From: JACMJL01 sp963791805
GTDB lineage: Bacteria > Bacillota > Clostridia > Clostridiales > Clostridiaceae
Assembly (NCBI GenBank): GCA_963791805.1
Contig: CAWBTU010000004.1
Span: 124,001-188,000, forward strand
Length of the DNA stretch: 64,000 nucleotides
Direction of reading: 5' to 3'
Below are positions 27,158 through 35,962 of the stretch, in pieces. Every line of letters begins with the position of its first letter. Positions within the stretch are counted from its first letter, which is position 1. The position numbers and the translations under genes were made by a program. A model generated the notes under the pieces. It did not search any database. It was not told the DNA's origin and worked only from the letters and a program-made list of their open reading frames with translations.

Positions 27158-27913
27158 TTACAATGGTATTACTACTCGAGTAGTTTGATATTTTTCAATC
27201 TTTACTGGAACTGAGTAGACGCTTTCAATATTTTCAGAAGTCATCACCTCCATTCCACCAGCTGCAAAAACTTTACCATTTTTAAATAGTATAAACTTGT
27301 CCGCAAATCGAAGGGCTAAATTTAGATCATGCATGGTCACTACTGCAGCTATTTGCTTCTCCCTTACTATTTTTTTAACTATACTTATAACTTCAAGCTG
27401 ATTTTTAAGATCAAGGCTACTAGTAGGTTCGTCAAGCATAAGTACCTCTGGTTCTTGAGCTAGTGCCCTTCCAATCAATACCTTTTGAAGCTCCCCACCA
27501 CTTAGCTCATCTATGTATCTCAGAGAATAATCCTCCAGCTGAAGCATTTTCATAACATTATTTACTATATCCAAATCTTTCTGTGTAATATTCCATTTAA
27601 TATATGGCTTTCTGCCTAGTAGTATCGTATCAAAAACAGTGCATCTGGAACTTTGAATATTTTGAGAAACGTAAACTATCTTTTGTGCTAATTCTATACG
27701 ATTCATTTCTTGAATATTTTTCTCCTCAATAAATATATCACCAGTTTGTGGTTTTAAAATCTTATTTAAGCATTTTAATAAAGTGGATTTACCAGTTCCA
27801 TTTGTTCCGAGTATTGCTAAGCATTCTCCTTTTTCTACAGAAAAAGCCACATCACTCAAAACCGAATGACTGGGATACTTAAAAGCTAATCCATCAACAG
27901 ACATAACCATCAT
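27158..27913 (-). CDS. Siderophore/B12-type ABC transporter ATPase
   Basis: The 251-residue ATPase energises the importer encoded around it. Walker A is GTNGTGKST (near residue 36), the signature is ELSGGELQKVLIGRAL (near 138), and Walker B is VLMLDEPTSSLD (near 160), followed by the H-loop VTMHDLNLAL. It belongs to the FepC/BtuD-type family. It starts 4 bp inside the end of the permease gene, indicating translational coupling. No residue is missing. Confidence 0.94.
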   Translation of the reverse strand: MMVMSVDGLAFKYPSHSVLSDVAFSVEKGECLAILGTNGTGKSTLLKCLNKILKPQTGDIFIEEKNIQEMNRIELAQKIVYVSQNIQSSRCTVFDTILLGRKPYIKWNITQKDLDIVNNVMKMLQLEDYSLRYIDELSGGELQKVLIGRALAQEPEVLMLDEPTSSLDLKNQLEVISIVKKIVREKQIAAVVTMHDLNLALRFADKFILFKNGKVFAAGGMEVMTSENIESVYSVPVKIEKYQTTRVVIPL

Positions 27914-28992
27914 CTTCTGTACCCCCTTATCAATAGAAAAATAAATAAGGGTGCTCCTAGAAAAGAAGTAAAAACCCCTACAGGTAATACAACTGGCGCG
28001 ATGATTGTCCTCGATACAGTATCAGCGATTAGAAGAATCAAAGATCCCATAAGTGCTGATGCTGGGATTAAAAAGCGATGATCTCCTCCAACAAATCTTC
28101 TCATTATTTGTGGACCTAAAAGTCCAATAAAGCCGATAATTCCAAGAAATGAGACTGCCACAGCTACAAGCAAGGAAGAAATTATCATTCCTTCAAAACG
28201 AACTCTTTCTACATTGACACCTAGACTTTTTGCAGATTCTTCACCACTATCAAAAGCATTATAATCCCATCTTCTAAACATGAAATAAATTATTGATATC
28301 CCAACAATAATCCCCATAATACTTACTTCTTTCCAAGAAACTCGTCCCAAGTCTCCAAAAGTCCAAAAAACTGCTGCGGACACCATTGTATCCTGAGCAA
28401 AACACTGAATAAACATGGTTCCAGCTGAAAAAACTGATTTAATAGCTACTCCTACTAAAACTATAACTTCTGGCATAAAGCCCCTTAATTTTGCCAATAG
28501 TATAAGAACTAAAGCAGCAAGCATAGCCCAAATAAACGCTAAAATAGTAACCATATATGGATTGTTTATGTTAACAGCATTTGTACTAGAACTTCGTGTA
28601 TTACCAGCCCCAAATACTATAATAGCTAAATTTGCTCCAAAAACTGCTGCATCAGTTATTCCCAAAGTATATGGATCTGCTAATGGATTCCTTAAATTAT
28701 TCTGCATTACACAGCCAGCCACAGACAAACCAGCTCCTGCAATAATCGCAGCTATTACTCTTGGCATACGAATACGCCAAACTATAATGTGAGAGCTTTC
28801 GCTTCCATACCCCAAAATTGACATCAAAACCTGATGCAGTGTTAAGTTTGTGGAACCAGCATTAATTGAAATAACAGAAAAAATTAGAACTAATATAATC
28901 AAAACTAAAATTATAACTGTTTTTCTTCCTATATACTTTTTATAATCCTTTGTCCCATCAAATTGGCCTTTTGGTAGTAATTTATGCTCCAT
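27910..28992 (-). CDS. Siderophore/B12-type ABC transporter permease (FecCD family)
   Basis: The 360-residue protein has about ten membrane helices and the FecCD/BtuC hallmarks WRIMRPRVIAAIIAGAGLSVAGCVMQNNLRNPLADPYTLG (read here as WRIRMPRVIAAIIAGAGLSV, near residue 75) and GFIGLLGPQIMRRFVGGDHR near residue 285. It forms the membrane channel with the adjacent ATPase and lipoprotein. An AGGTGAAC site precedes the ATG. Cotranscription with the upstream frameshifted methyltransferase (36 bp away) is likely. Confidence 0.94.
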   Translation of the reverse strand: MEHKLLPKGQFDGTKDYKKYIGRKTVIILVLIILVLIFSVISINAGSTNLTLHQVLMSILGYGSESSHIIVWRIRMPRVIAAIIAGAGLSVAGCVMQNNLRNPLADPYTLGITDAAVFGANLAIIVFGAGNTRSSSTNAVNINNPYMVTILAFIWAMLAALVLILLAKLRGFMPEVIVLVGVAIKSVFSAGTMFIQCFAQDTMVSAAVFWTFGDLGRVSWKEVSIMGIIVGISIIYFMFRRWDYNAFDSGEESAKSLGVNVERVRFEGMIISSLLVAVAVSFLGIIGFIGLLGPQIMRRFVGGDHRFLIPASALMGSLILLIADTVSRTIIAPVVLPVGVFTSFLGAPLFIFLLIRGYRR

Positions 28993-29028
28993 GTTAAGTT
29001 CACCTCTTAATTTCTTTTGCTTACAATC

Positions 29029-29840
29029 CTAGGCTATTTGATTGTCCACTCTCCAAAAGAGCCAAAATACAACTGCTTCAGTTACACTGTTAATAATCCC
29101 ATTTACACTAAGTTTGTCATAATAGGCCTTTATTTCTTTATACTTCTTTGAAACAACTTCATAACCTTCATAGGCAATTAATTCATCAATGGATTGCTCC
29201 ACACTTAAATTGCTTTCCCACTTCATTTTCTTAAAGATTATATTGGGGTAGTAATCTCTATTCCATAAGTAATCAAAATATGACTTAGTATCATCTTTAT
29301 CCACAATAGGCTTTGTATTAATAATATTTTCTTTAACATAGGTACGGTACTTTTCTTCAGTTTTAAATAACCCAGAAAAAAAACAATATTTTTTGCTTGC
29401 ATCGCTCATCTTTTGTAAATCTTCAAAGGTAGTAATGGCTGGTGTAGTTGTAGCGAAAACAAGATCAAATTCCTTTTCCCATTTTCTCTCTTTAAGATTT
29501 AGCTCTTGCCAAGGAATTAGTTCAAATTCTACATTATCAATTTTTGATTCTTTAATAATTTTATTTGCATACTTAATCATATTCTCTGAAATATCAATGC
29601 TCTTTACTAACTTTACTTTTTTGCAAGATCAACGTCATAGTGTCCAGTTCCACAACCCACATCCAATATTTTTGAATCCTTTCCCAATTCCATGTTATCT
29701 AATACAAATTTACTGGGACTATCTTTATCTGCACTTTCCATAACTACCTTAGCATATTGGTAATAATCATCAGCTCTAGAATTCCATACACGCATTGATT
29801 CTTTAATCCTCATCTCTTGTTGTTCTGTTAATTCACTCAT
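29029..29840 (-). pseudogene. SAM-dependent methyltransferase, frameshifted
   Basis: Two frames together make one class I methyltransferase of about 270 residues. The first (29613-29840) has the SAM-binding motif KILDVGCGTGHYDVDLAKK near residue 58. The second (29029 to about 29620) continues KLVKSIDISENMIKYANKI and carries the rest, with FDLVFATTTPAITTF and a helical C-terminal part. They join at a run of six T (29617-29622; A on the coding strand), where one more base restores the frame. It is homologous to the genes at 29992 and 39954. Leader copy 3 lies upstream and the FecCD-type importer downstream. The methyl acceptor is unknown. Confidence 0.85.
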
Positions 29841-29904
29841 AAATTTCCTCCTATCAAATATTTGATTTTCTAACTTCTTTATTCTTTCTCCAAGCTACCC
29901 AAAA

Positions 29905-29949
29905 AACCACGAAAATTGATATTTGTTTACAAAATCAACCTTCGTGGTT
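29905..29949 (-). promoter_or_regulatory. Solitary P2/terminator element, copy 3
   Basis: Minus strand: P2 AACC-ACGAA-GGTT at 29949-29937 lies inside the 5' arm of a terminator (29949-29905) ending GTGGTTTTTTGGG. No ACGAG hairpin and no promoter are visible before it; the upstream gene stops at 29992. It therefore appears to control read-through within an operon rather than from a new start. Confidence 0.75.
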
Positions 29950-29991
29950 AAATATAAAATATCTGTCTTCTTTTTAATGATTCTATGGTTT

Positions 29992-30870
29992 CTATGCCTT
30001 CAATTGTTTACTTTTCCACCAGACAATTGAATAGTCTGTGTTCATTTCAAAATATACTTTTCCATCTTTTTTTACTAATTTCTTATTAAAGTATTCATTT
30101 AGCACTTCTTTTTGTTCCTTTGTAGTTAATTTTATATTAATCATATAGCTTTTTAGAAATTGCTCAACTCCTTGAAATTCAACAAGTTCATCATGATGAT
30201 ATGGTAAAATATTAGGGTAAATGCCCATTTGCCATAATACATTTATTACACAATCAATATTTTGTTTAGGTAAATAATCTACTCCATATAATGAAGGCCA
30301 TGCCGCCATATATATTTTCTCCCAAACAGGTGATTTTGTATCATAAACTAGGAATACATAGCCTGAAGATGCATCATTCATTTTCATCAATGCACTTCTT
30401 AAATCATAATAAGCTAATGAAAAAGAAGAAATTACTATATCAAATGGATCTGTGATATTTTGTCCCAATTCTAAGTTTTCCCACATTTCATTTATACAAG
30501 TTACATTTCTAATATCATTTTTCTTCAAATTTTCTTTAAGACAAGAAATCATTGCTTTTGATGGTTCAACTGCTGTAACATCCTTTACCATCTTTGAAAG
30601 AGGCAGTGTATGTCTCCCCGGTCCTGATCCTATATCTAATACCCTTAATTTTTCTAAATCTTGAATTTTAGAAATTTCGATTAATAATTTGTCTTTAAAA
30701 TTAAATATTCCTTCATTTTGTGCCCAATGATTATACTGCTCAACTACCTCGCTATTCTCGAAATATGCTGAGCAAGTTTGTCCACCAGCCATTTTATCAC
30801 TAGCTTCCATTGAGCTTTTCCAAATTTCATTCCAATTAATATTGGGATACATTGAACCTTCTTCTTCCAT
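29992..30870 (-). CDS. Class I SAM-dependent methyltransferase
   Basis: The 292-residue protein has the SAM-binding motif LRVLDIGSGPGRHTLPLSK near residue 75 and the acidic motif DVTAVEPSKAMI after it. FDIVISSFSLAYYD marks motif II. A C-terminal region of about 120 residues (YLPKQNIDCVINVLWQMGIYPN and onward) is shared with the frameshifted methyltransferases at 29029 and 39954, so these form one paralogous group. An AGAGGAA site precedes the ATG. It lies between the AraC regulator and the next methyltransferase. The substrate is unknown; association with uptake ABC systems is consistent throughout the region. Confidence 0.88.
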   Translation of the reverse strand: MEEEGSMYPNINWNEIWKSSMEASDKMAGGQTCSAYFENSEVVEQYNHWAQNEGIFNFKDKLLIEISKIQDLEKLRVLDIGSGPGRHTLPLSKMVKDVTAVEPSKAMISCLKENLKKNDIRNVTCINEMWENLELGQNITDPFDIVISSFSLAYYDLRSALMKMNDASSGYVFLVYDTKSPVWEKIYMAAWPSLYGVDYLPKQNIDCVINVLWQMGIYPNILPYHHDELVEFQGVEQFLKSYMINIKLTTKEQKEVLNEYFNKKLVKKDGKVYFEMNTDYSIVWWKSKQLKA

Positions 30871-30946
30871 TTTTCTTCCTCTTTTCTATTTTGGGTTACA
30901 TGTTATTTTAAGCGCTTCACAATTTTCTATGATCCAAAGACAACAT

Positions 30947-30967
30947 AAAAAAAGGATATAATCCTTC
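30947..30967 (-). terminator. Possible terminator after the AraC gene
   Basis: Minus strand: AAGGATTATATCCTT followed by seven T forms a small hairpin at the end of the regulator gene. It is weak and may allow read-through into the methyltransferase gene. Confidence 0.55.
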
Positions 30968-32006
30968 AATTAGCATTCGCTAATCTTCTTGAATTATATC
31001 CTATTTTCATTTGGTCATCTACTCCATTTATCCCTTTTTGCTCCAAAACTGTAGACAACTTATTCTTTTTAAAGTGCATTGGACTTACACCCATAATATC
31101 CGAAAAGGCTTTGGAAAATTTGCTAGCATTTTGATATCCAACCATTATTGCAATCTCTCCTATGGTACTATTTGAGTTACAAATTAACCCTGCTGCCTTT
31201 TTAATTCTAAATTCTTTAATAAATGCATAATATGATTTTCCATATATTTCTTTAAAATAATCTGAAAAAGCTCTAGAACTCACATCATATTTTTGGGCTA
31301 TTTCTTCTATCTTAATATAAAGCTCTATATTCTCCGTAACTTCTTTTTTTATTTCCTTTACTTTATTGGCCAGATTCTTATCTAAATACTTGCTTTCTAC
31401 TTCCACAGCTTCCATATCATCATTAATTAATAACAAAACTAGCTCCGCAAACTTAAGTGTTGCTCTTTCTTTCCAAAATACATCATTAGGTATAATAATT
31501 TCCTTCATTATTGCTTGTATTTTACTATGGTTTGACAATACCATACATTCACCATATTCATTAATTTTTTGAAGCAACATGTTACTTGTAATTTGGGTAT
31601 TAACAAAAATAGTTTTTAAGAAATTATCTAACTTTTTTTCAGTTGTAATTATTGAAATGCCCTTATAGTATCCTAATGGATAATTATGTTTATGTTGTTT
31701 ATTGTGTAAAAGTCCAACTACAAAATCACCCGTTCCCACATAGAACACCTTGTTATTTTTATAATGTACTTCACATCTGCCATCAATACAATAGTGCATT
31801 CGAATTACATCCGGCTCCTCCAAGGGAAATAACTCAGGGAATTGCATTATTAATTCATTATATACAATCAATATACCATCAAATATTTCGTATTGAAGTG
31901 CCCTTTTGCATATACAATTTTGATTTTCTCCATGTTCAACTGTTTCTACCATTTTCAGAGAAAGAGATTGACACTTAATATCCTGCATATATAGTTGTTT
32001 GTTCAT
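30966..32006 (-). CDS. AraC family transcriptional regulator
   Basis: The protein (346 residues from this ATG) ends in two helix-turn-helix units of the AraC type: IEEIAQKYDVSSRAFSDYFKEIYGKSYYAFIKEFRIKKA (first unit IEEIAQKYDVSSRAFSDYF) and STIGEIAIMVGYQNASKFSKAF, then DIMGVSPMHFKK. The N-terminal 220 residues form a cupin-like sensing part, with HYCIDGRCEVHYKNN near residue 90. I start at 32006 because AGGAGG precedes it; an in-frame upstream codon overlaps the leader. Its own gene is governed by leader copy 4, so it belongs to the same regulon. Family members often sense metal-siderophore or small ligands; here the ligand is unknown. Confidence 0.9.
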   Translation of the reverse strand: MNKQLYMQDIKCQSLSLKMVETVEHGENQNCICKRALQYEIFDGILIVYNELIMQFPELFPLEEPDVIRMHYCIDGRCEVHYKNNKVFYVGTGDFVVGLLHNKQHKHNYPLGYYKGISIITTEKKLDNFLKTIFVNTQITSNMLLQKINEYGECMVLSNHSKIQAIMKEIIIPNDVFWKERATLKFAELVLLLINDDMEAVEVESKYLDKNLANKVKEIKKEVTENIELYIKIEEIAQKYDVSSRAFSDYFKEIYGKSYYAFIKEFRIKKAAGLICNSNSTIGEIAIMVGYQNASKFSKAFSDIMGVSPMHFKKNKLSTVLEQKGINGVDDQMKIGYNSRRLANAN

Positions 32007-32029
32007 CTCAAAATAGCCTCCTACAAAAA

Positions 32030-32198
32030 ATAAAACCACAAAAATTGATAATTCAACAAAATCAACCCTCGTGGTTTATCCTTAAATATTATTTTATTTT
32101 AGTTGTTTTCAATGTACTCTCTCGTAGTGTACATATTGCTATTTATTACTTTCTTACAATTCAGTTTTATGGTACAATATTTTCTCACAATTTGTCAA
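32030..32198 (-). promoter_or_regulatory. Tandem ACGAR-pentaloop leader, copy 4 (AraC regulator)
   Basis: Minus strand: -35 TTGACA (32193-32198), 18-bp spacer, weak -10 TACCAT (32169-32174). P1 at 32132-32114 has arms GTACACT and AGAGTAC with one A-A mismatch and loop ACGAG. P2 at 32076-32064 is AACC-ACGAG-GGTT, the only copy with an ACGAG second loop. The terminator spans 32076-32033 and its 3' arm reads TTTTGTGGTTTTATTTTTTG. Confidence 0.8.
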
Positions 32199-32264
32199 TC
32201 ATATCTCTAACTTTTTTATTAACCTTTTTAATGTTCTTTTATCAGAAACTGTTAGCTCGTGCAC

Positions 32265-32417
32265 TTGACATTGCTGTTTAATTTATGTTACTTTATATAT
32301 GTAAATAAACGGACGAGCTGTTTATTTTTGTTTGGATTCAAAATATCAACATTAAACTTTAGTTATAATGAGCCACGAAGGTTTCTAATTATATTGAAAC
32401 TTTTGTGGCTTTTTTTG
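32265..32417 (+). promoter_or_regulatory. Tandem ACGAR-pentaloop leader, copy 5 (activase)
   Basis: Plus strand: TTGACA at 32265-32270 and a possible -10 TACTTT at 32289-32294. P1 at 32303-32327 has arms AAATAAACGG and CTGTTTATTT and loop ACGAG. P2 at 32371-32383 is AGCC-ACGAA-GGTT. The terminator spans 32372-32417 and ends TTTTGTGGCTTTTTTT. It is divergent from copy 4. About 137 bp of leader without an obvious gene remain before the activase start. Confidence 0.85.
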
Positions 32418-32554
32418 TGTTCAATTTCATCAATTATAGCTAAGGTCTTTTACAAAGAAGCTTAAGGAGGTTATAAAAAAATTGTAATTTAGTAAGGAGA
32501 TAATTAAGTTTATATTTAAAAATTATATAACGGTTTTAAAAGGAGAGGATGTAA

Positions 32555-33370
32555 ATGTCAAAATATTATTGTGGTTGTGATGTAGGATCAACCTATGCAA
32601 AATGTGTAATTTTAGATGAAAATAAGAATATTGTTTCAAAGGCAACTGTTAGAAGTAAAGTTGATCCAGGTGAATCAGCAAAAGCAAGCATTGCTGAAGC
32701 TTTAAAGAAGATTGATGGTATTCAAGACGCAAACGAACTTACCTATATTATTGGAACTGGTTATGGCAGAACTCAAGTTGCCCTTGCAAATGAAAATGTT
32801 TCAGAAATTAGTTGTCATGCTATGGGTGTACATACAGTTAATCCTTCAATAAGAACTATCATTGATATAGGTGGGCAAGATGTAAAGGGTATTAGTGTTG
32901 ATGCTGACGGTTCCGTTAAAGATTTCGGTATGAATGATAAGTGTGCAGCTGGAACAGGTAGATTTTTCGAGCTAATGGCTAGAGCCCTTGAAGTAAATAT
33001 AGAAGAATTTTCACCATTATCTCTTAAATCAACAACGAACATCTCAATAACTTCACAATGCAGTGTATTCGCTGAAACAGAAGTTATTAGTCTTTTAGCA
33101 CAAAAGAAATCAACAGCTGATATAGCACAAGGGGTTCAAGTGTCAGTTGCCAAAAGATGCTTTGGAATGGCTAAAAGTGTTGGGTTAATTGAGGGTGTTA
33201 CAGTTACGGGCGGATGCGCTAAAAATGAAGGTTTGATACTTGCCTTAGAAAAAGTATTAAGAGTAAAAATCACTAGACTTGATGAAGATCCTCAACTTAT
33301 GGGAGCCTTAGGAGCCGCAGTATATGCACATCAAAAGAGTTTAGTGCAAGGTATGAAACTAAAATATTAA
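32555..33370 (+). CDS. 2-hydroxyacyl-CoA dehydratase activase-type ATPase (BadF/BadG/HgdC family)
   Basis: The 271-residue protein is an ASKHA-fold ATPase that in known relatives is a homodimer bridged by one [4Fe-4S] cluster and passes electrons uphill with ATP. Motifs: CGCDVGSTYAKCVILD (phosphate 1), IDIGGQDVKGI (phosphate 2), and the two cluster cysteines at residues 130 (DKCAAGTGRFFE) and 169 (TSQCSVFAETEV). VTGGCAKNEGL is the adenosine motif. No dehydratase subunits lie in the window, so the partner is not local. It stands alone between leader copies 5 and 6. Related ATPases also drive other low-potential cofactor or corrinoid reductions; the true role is open. Confidence 0.9.
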   Translation: MSKYYCGCDVGSTYAKCVILDENKNIVSKATVRSKVDPGESAKASIAEALKKIDGIQDANELTYIIGTGYGRTQVALANENVSEISCHAMGVHTVNPSIRTIIDIGGQDVKGISVDADGSVKDFGMNDKCAAGTGRFFELMARALEVNIEEFSPLSLKSTTNISITSQCSVFAETEVISLLAQKKSTADIAQGVQVSVAKRCFGMAKSVGLIEGVTVTGGCAKNEGLILALEKVLRVKITRLDEDPQLMGALGAAVYAHQKSLVQGMKLKY

Positions 33371-33432
33371 CTATAACTTTTATTATTATATAATCATGAA
33401 AATTACACACAAATATGATACAAATCTTTAAC

Positions 33433-33574
33433 TTGACATCTTAATTACTGTATGTTAACGTATACATGTAAATAAACGGACGAGCTGTTTATTATTCTCT
33501 AATTATCCAATATAAATAAGTACTAGATGAGCCACGAAGGTTTCTAAATGCATTGAAACTTTTGTGGCTTTTTT
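33433..33574 (+). promoter_or_regulatory. Tandem ACGAR-pentaloop leader, copy 6 (transport system A)
   Basis: Plus strand: TTGACA at 33433-33438 and a possible -10 TAACGT at 33456-33461. P1 at 33471-33494 has arms AATAAACGG and CTGTTTATT and loop ACGAG. P2 at 33530-33542 is AGCC-ACGAA-GGTT. The terminator spans 33531-33574, ending TTTTGTGGCTTTTTTG. P1 is almost identical to copy 5 while the linker differs, so P1 is under selection or the copies are recent duplicates. Confidence 0.85.
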
Positions 33575-33617
33575 GCGCGCAATTGCAAAAAACAAAATTT
33601 GAGGGGGATCTTAAAAA

Positions 33618-34379
33618 ATGAACTTAGAATTAAGTGAAGTAAAAGAAAAAATCAGACAGCGTTGGAATGAATCTTCAGAGAATTTTGATAGCTGTCCTGG
33701 TCATGGAGTTGCTAGTGACAGGGAAAAAAATTCATGGAAATCCATTCTAGTAGAGGCAGTTGGAGAAAAGCCTCTTAAAATTCTAGACGTTGGCACTGGA
33801 ACTGGATTTATAGCTCTATTGCTAGCTGAAATGGGGCATGAAGTCATAGGTGTAGATATTGCTGAAGATATGCTTAAACAGGCACAAAGAAAAGTTGATA
33901 GTCTTCAATTGGATGTTAAATTTCTTCTTGGGGATGCAGATAAACTGCCCTTTGGAGATGAAATATTTGATTTAGTAATCAACAGGCATGTATTTTGGAC
34001 TATGCCAGAACCTGAAAAAGCAGCTGCAGAATGGAAAAGAGTACTAAAACCAGGAGGCAAGTTAGTAATAATTGATGGTGATTGGACAAACTATAGTTAT
34101 GGTAGATACATGTGGAAAATGACCTCTGATTTAACAGTATGGATTACCGAGGGACGAAGTCCAATGGATAAATATAATAAATCTTCTTTCAATTTTGAAA
34201 ATGAACTTCCTATGAAAAATAAAAAGCGTCCGAAGGAAGACATAAAAATATTGAACTCTCTTGAAATGAAAGCAAATGTAAAGAAATTTAAAGATCCAAG
34301 AGCTTATGGTGTTTTGGATAACATTAAATATGGGTATTATAAAAGATTTGTTATAACTGCCATGAAAAAAAATATTTAA
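33618..34379 (+). CDS. SAM-dependent methyltransferase of transport system A
   Basis: A 253-residue UbiE-like class I methyltransferase. The SAM site is ILDVGTGTGFIALLLAEMGHE near residue 55, followed by VIGVDIAEDML, FLLGDADKLPF and DLVINRHVFWTMPEPEKAAAEW; LKPGGKLVIIDGDW is motif III. It is closely similar to the gene at 47786 (system C), including the INRH segment. It has a GAGGGGGA ribosome binding site and is the first gene after leader copy 6. The stop lies 20 bp before the binding-protein start. The substrate is unknown; modification of a metallophore or metal complex is a guess from context. Confidence 0.9.
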   Translation: MNLELSEVKEKIRQRWNESSENFDSCPGHGVASDREKNSWKSILVEAVGEKPLKILDVGTGTGFIALLLAEMGHEVIGVDIAEDMLKQAQRKVDSLQLDVKFLLGDADKLPFGDEIFDLVINRHVFWTMPEPEKAAAEWKRVLKPGGKLVIIDGDWTNYSYGRYMWKMTSDLTVWITEGRSPMDKYNKSSFNFENELPMKNKKRPKEDIKILNSLEMKANVKKFKDPRAYGVLDNIKYGYYKRFVITAMKKNI

Positions 34380-34399
34380 TAATGAAGGAGCAATTTACA

Positions 34400-35950
34400 A
34401 TGAAAAAAATATTCACATCGTTATTACTAAGTATTCTATTTGTTGCTTTGACTCTTGCTACAGTGGGTTGTGGCTCCGAAAAAAGTAGTGTAGGAGAAAA
34501 CTCCTTGGTTGTAGGGGAATTATGGGCTATCAACAGTATAGATCCAGCATCTAATGGTACATTGACTTCAGAAAAAGCTATGCTTACTGAAAGTTTGGTA
34601 GGTGTAAAACCAAACTTTGAGCTTGAACCAGGTCTAGCAACAAAATGGAATAGAGTTGATACTAACACCTGGGAATTTACACTACGCAAAGATGTTAAAT
34701 TTCATGATGGTACTTCAATGGATGCGGAAGCTGTAAAATGGTCTCTAATGAGAGCAGTAAAAGTAAATCCTCAAGTGGCATCTTTCACAAAAATTAAGTC
34801 AATTGAAACAAAAGGTACAGATACAATTATTGTTACAACCTCGCAGCCTAACGGTGATCTTCCTGCGGCTATGCACTATACCTCAGCAGCTATTATTGCA
34901 CCAAGCTCAGTTGATAAAGATGGTAAGTTCTTAAAGCCTATCGGAACTGGTGCTTTTAAATTAGATCAGTGGGACTCTTCTACTGGAATTATGAAACTTT
35001 CTAAATATACTGGATACTGGGGAAAGGTTTCCAAACTAGATAAACTTGAAATCCGTCCTCTTCCAGATCCAAATACTCGTGCCCTTTCTTTAGAAAAAGG
35101 AGAAATTAACTTTACATGTGATCCACCTTATAATGAATTAGATCAACTTAAAAAGGAAAAAGGATTAAAGGTAGAGCTTCATCAAACTGCTAGAACTTAC
35201 ATTATTGAAATGAATTTGAATGAGGACATGTTTAAAGATGTTAATGTAAGAAAAGCTTTAAGTTATGCCATAGACAGAAAGACCATCTCTAAAGATGTGC
35301 TATTTGGATGTGGTACTCCTGCAATAGGACCATATATGCCTGGCATGGCGTGGACAAATGAGAATTTAAAAGGTTACCCTTATGATATCCAAAAATCAAA
35401 ACAATTGCTAGCAGATGCTGGCTGGAAGGATTCCAACGGAGATGGAATTGTGGATAAAGACGGTAAACCAATGAAAATAACACTTATGACATATCCAGAG
35501 AGACCTGGCCTTCCACCAATCGCACAAGCTATACAAGCAGAATTCAAACAGGTAGGAGTTGATGTAAAAGTACAGGTTATGGCAAATTCTGCTATGAGTT
35601 CTACTGTATCTACAGGTAAGTGGGATATGAAAATGAGTGCCTTTGCAACCGCAATGATACCAACACCTAGTTACCACCTACAGGTATTATACTATTCAAA
35701 AAATAATCCAGCAATTGGATATAACAATGCTACAGTAGATAAGCTTATTGATAAGTGCATGGCATCAGATGACAAGAATGAAAAATATGCAATCTCTAAG
35801 CAGGTTCAGCAAATAATTGAAGATGAAGTCCCTGTATTGCCTATTGCTTATTATGGCATTGCTGTAGCTAGTAAAGATAATGTTGAGAGCTATATATTTA
35901 ACCCTACAGCTCATGATTATAATCTTAATACAGAAGTTCATATTAAGTAG
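34400..35950 (+). CDS. Peptide/nickel-type ABC transporter substrate-binding lipoprotein, system A
   Basis: The protein (516 residues from this ATG) has a signal peptide with lipobox ATVGC near residue 23 and a family-5 solute-binding body: TWEFTLRKDVKFHDGTSMDAEAVKWSL near residue 90, then PIGTGAFKLDQWD and NVRKALSYAIDRK. It will capture its ligand outside the cell for the two permeases next to it. The start at 34400 is chosen because AAGGAG lies 10 bases before it. Family-5 proteins bind peptides, nickel complexes or opines; the ligand cannot be read from sequence. Confidence 0.92.
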   Translation: MKKIFTSLLLSILFVALTLATVGCGSEKSSVGENSLVVGELWAINSIDPASNGTLTSEKAMLTESLVGVKPNFELEPGLATKWNRVDTNTWEFTLRKDVKFHDGTSMDAEAVKWSLMRAVKVNPQVASFTKIKSIETKGTDTIIVTTSQPNGDLPAAMHYTSAAIIAPSSVDKDGKFLKPIGTGAFKLDQWDSSTGIMKLSKYTGYWGKVSKLDKLEIRPLPDPNTRALSLEKGEINFTCDPPYNELDQLKKEKGLKVELHQTARTYIIEMNLNEDMFKDVNVRKALSYAIDRKTISKDVLFGCGTPAIGPYMPGMAWTNENLKGYPYDIQKSKQLLADAGWKDSNGDGIVDKDGKPMKITLMTYPERPGLPPIAQAIQAEFKQVGVDVKVQVMANSAMSSTVSTGKWDMKMSAFATAMIPTPSYHLQVLYYSKNNPAIGYNNATVDKLIDKCMASDDKNEKYAISKQVQQIIEDEVPVLPIAYYGIAVASKDNVESYIFNPTAHDYNLNTEVHIK

Positions 35951-35962
35951 GAGGAGAAAAAA

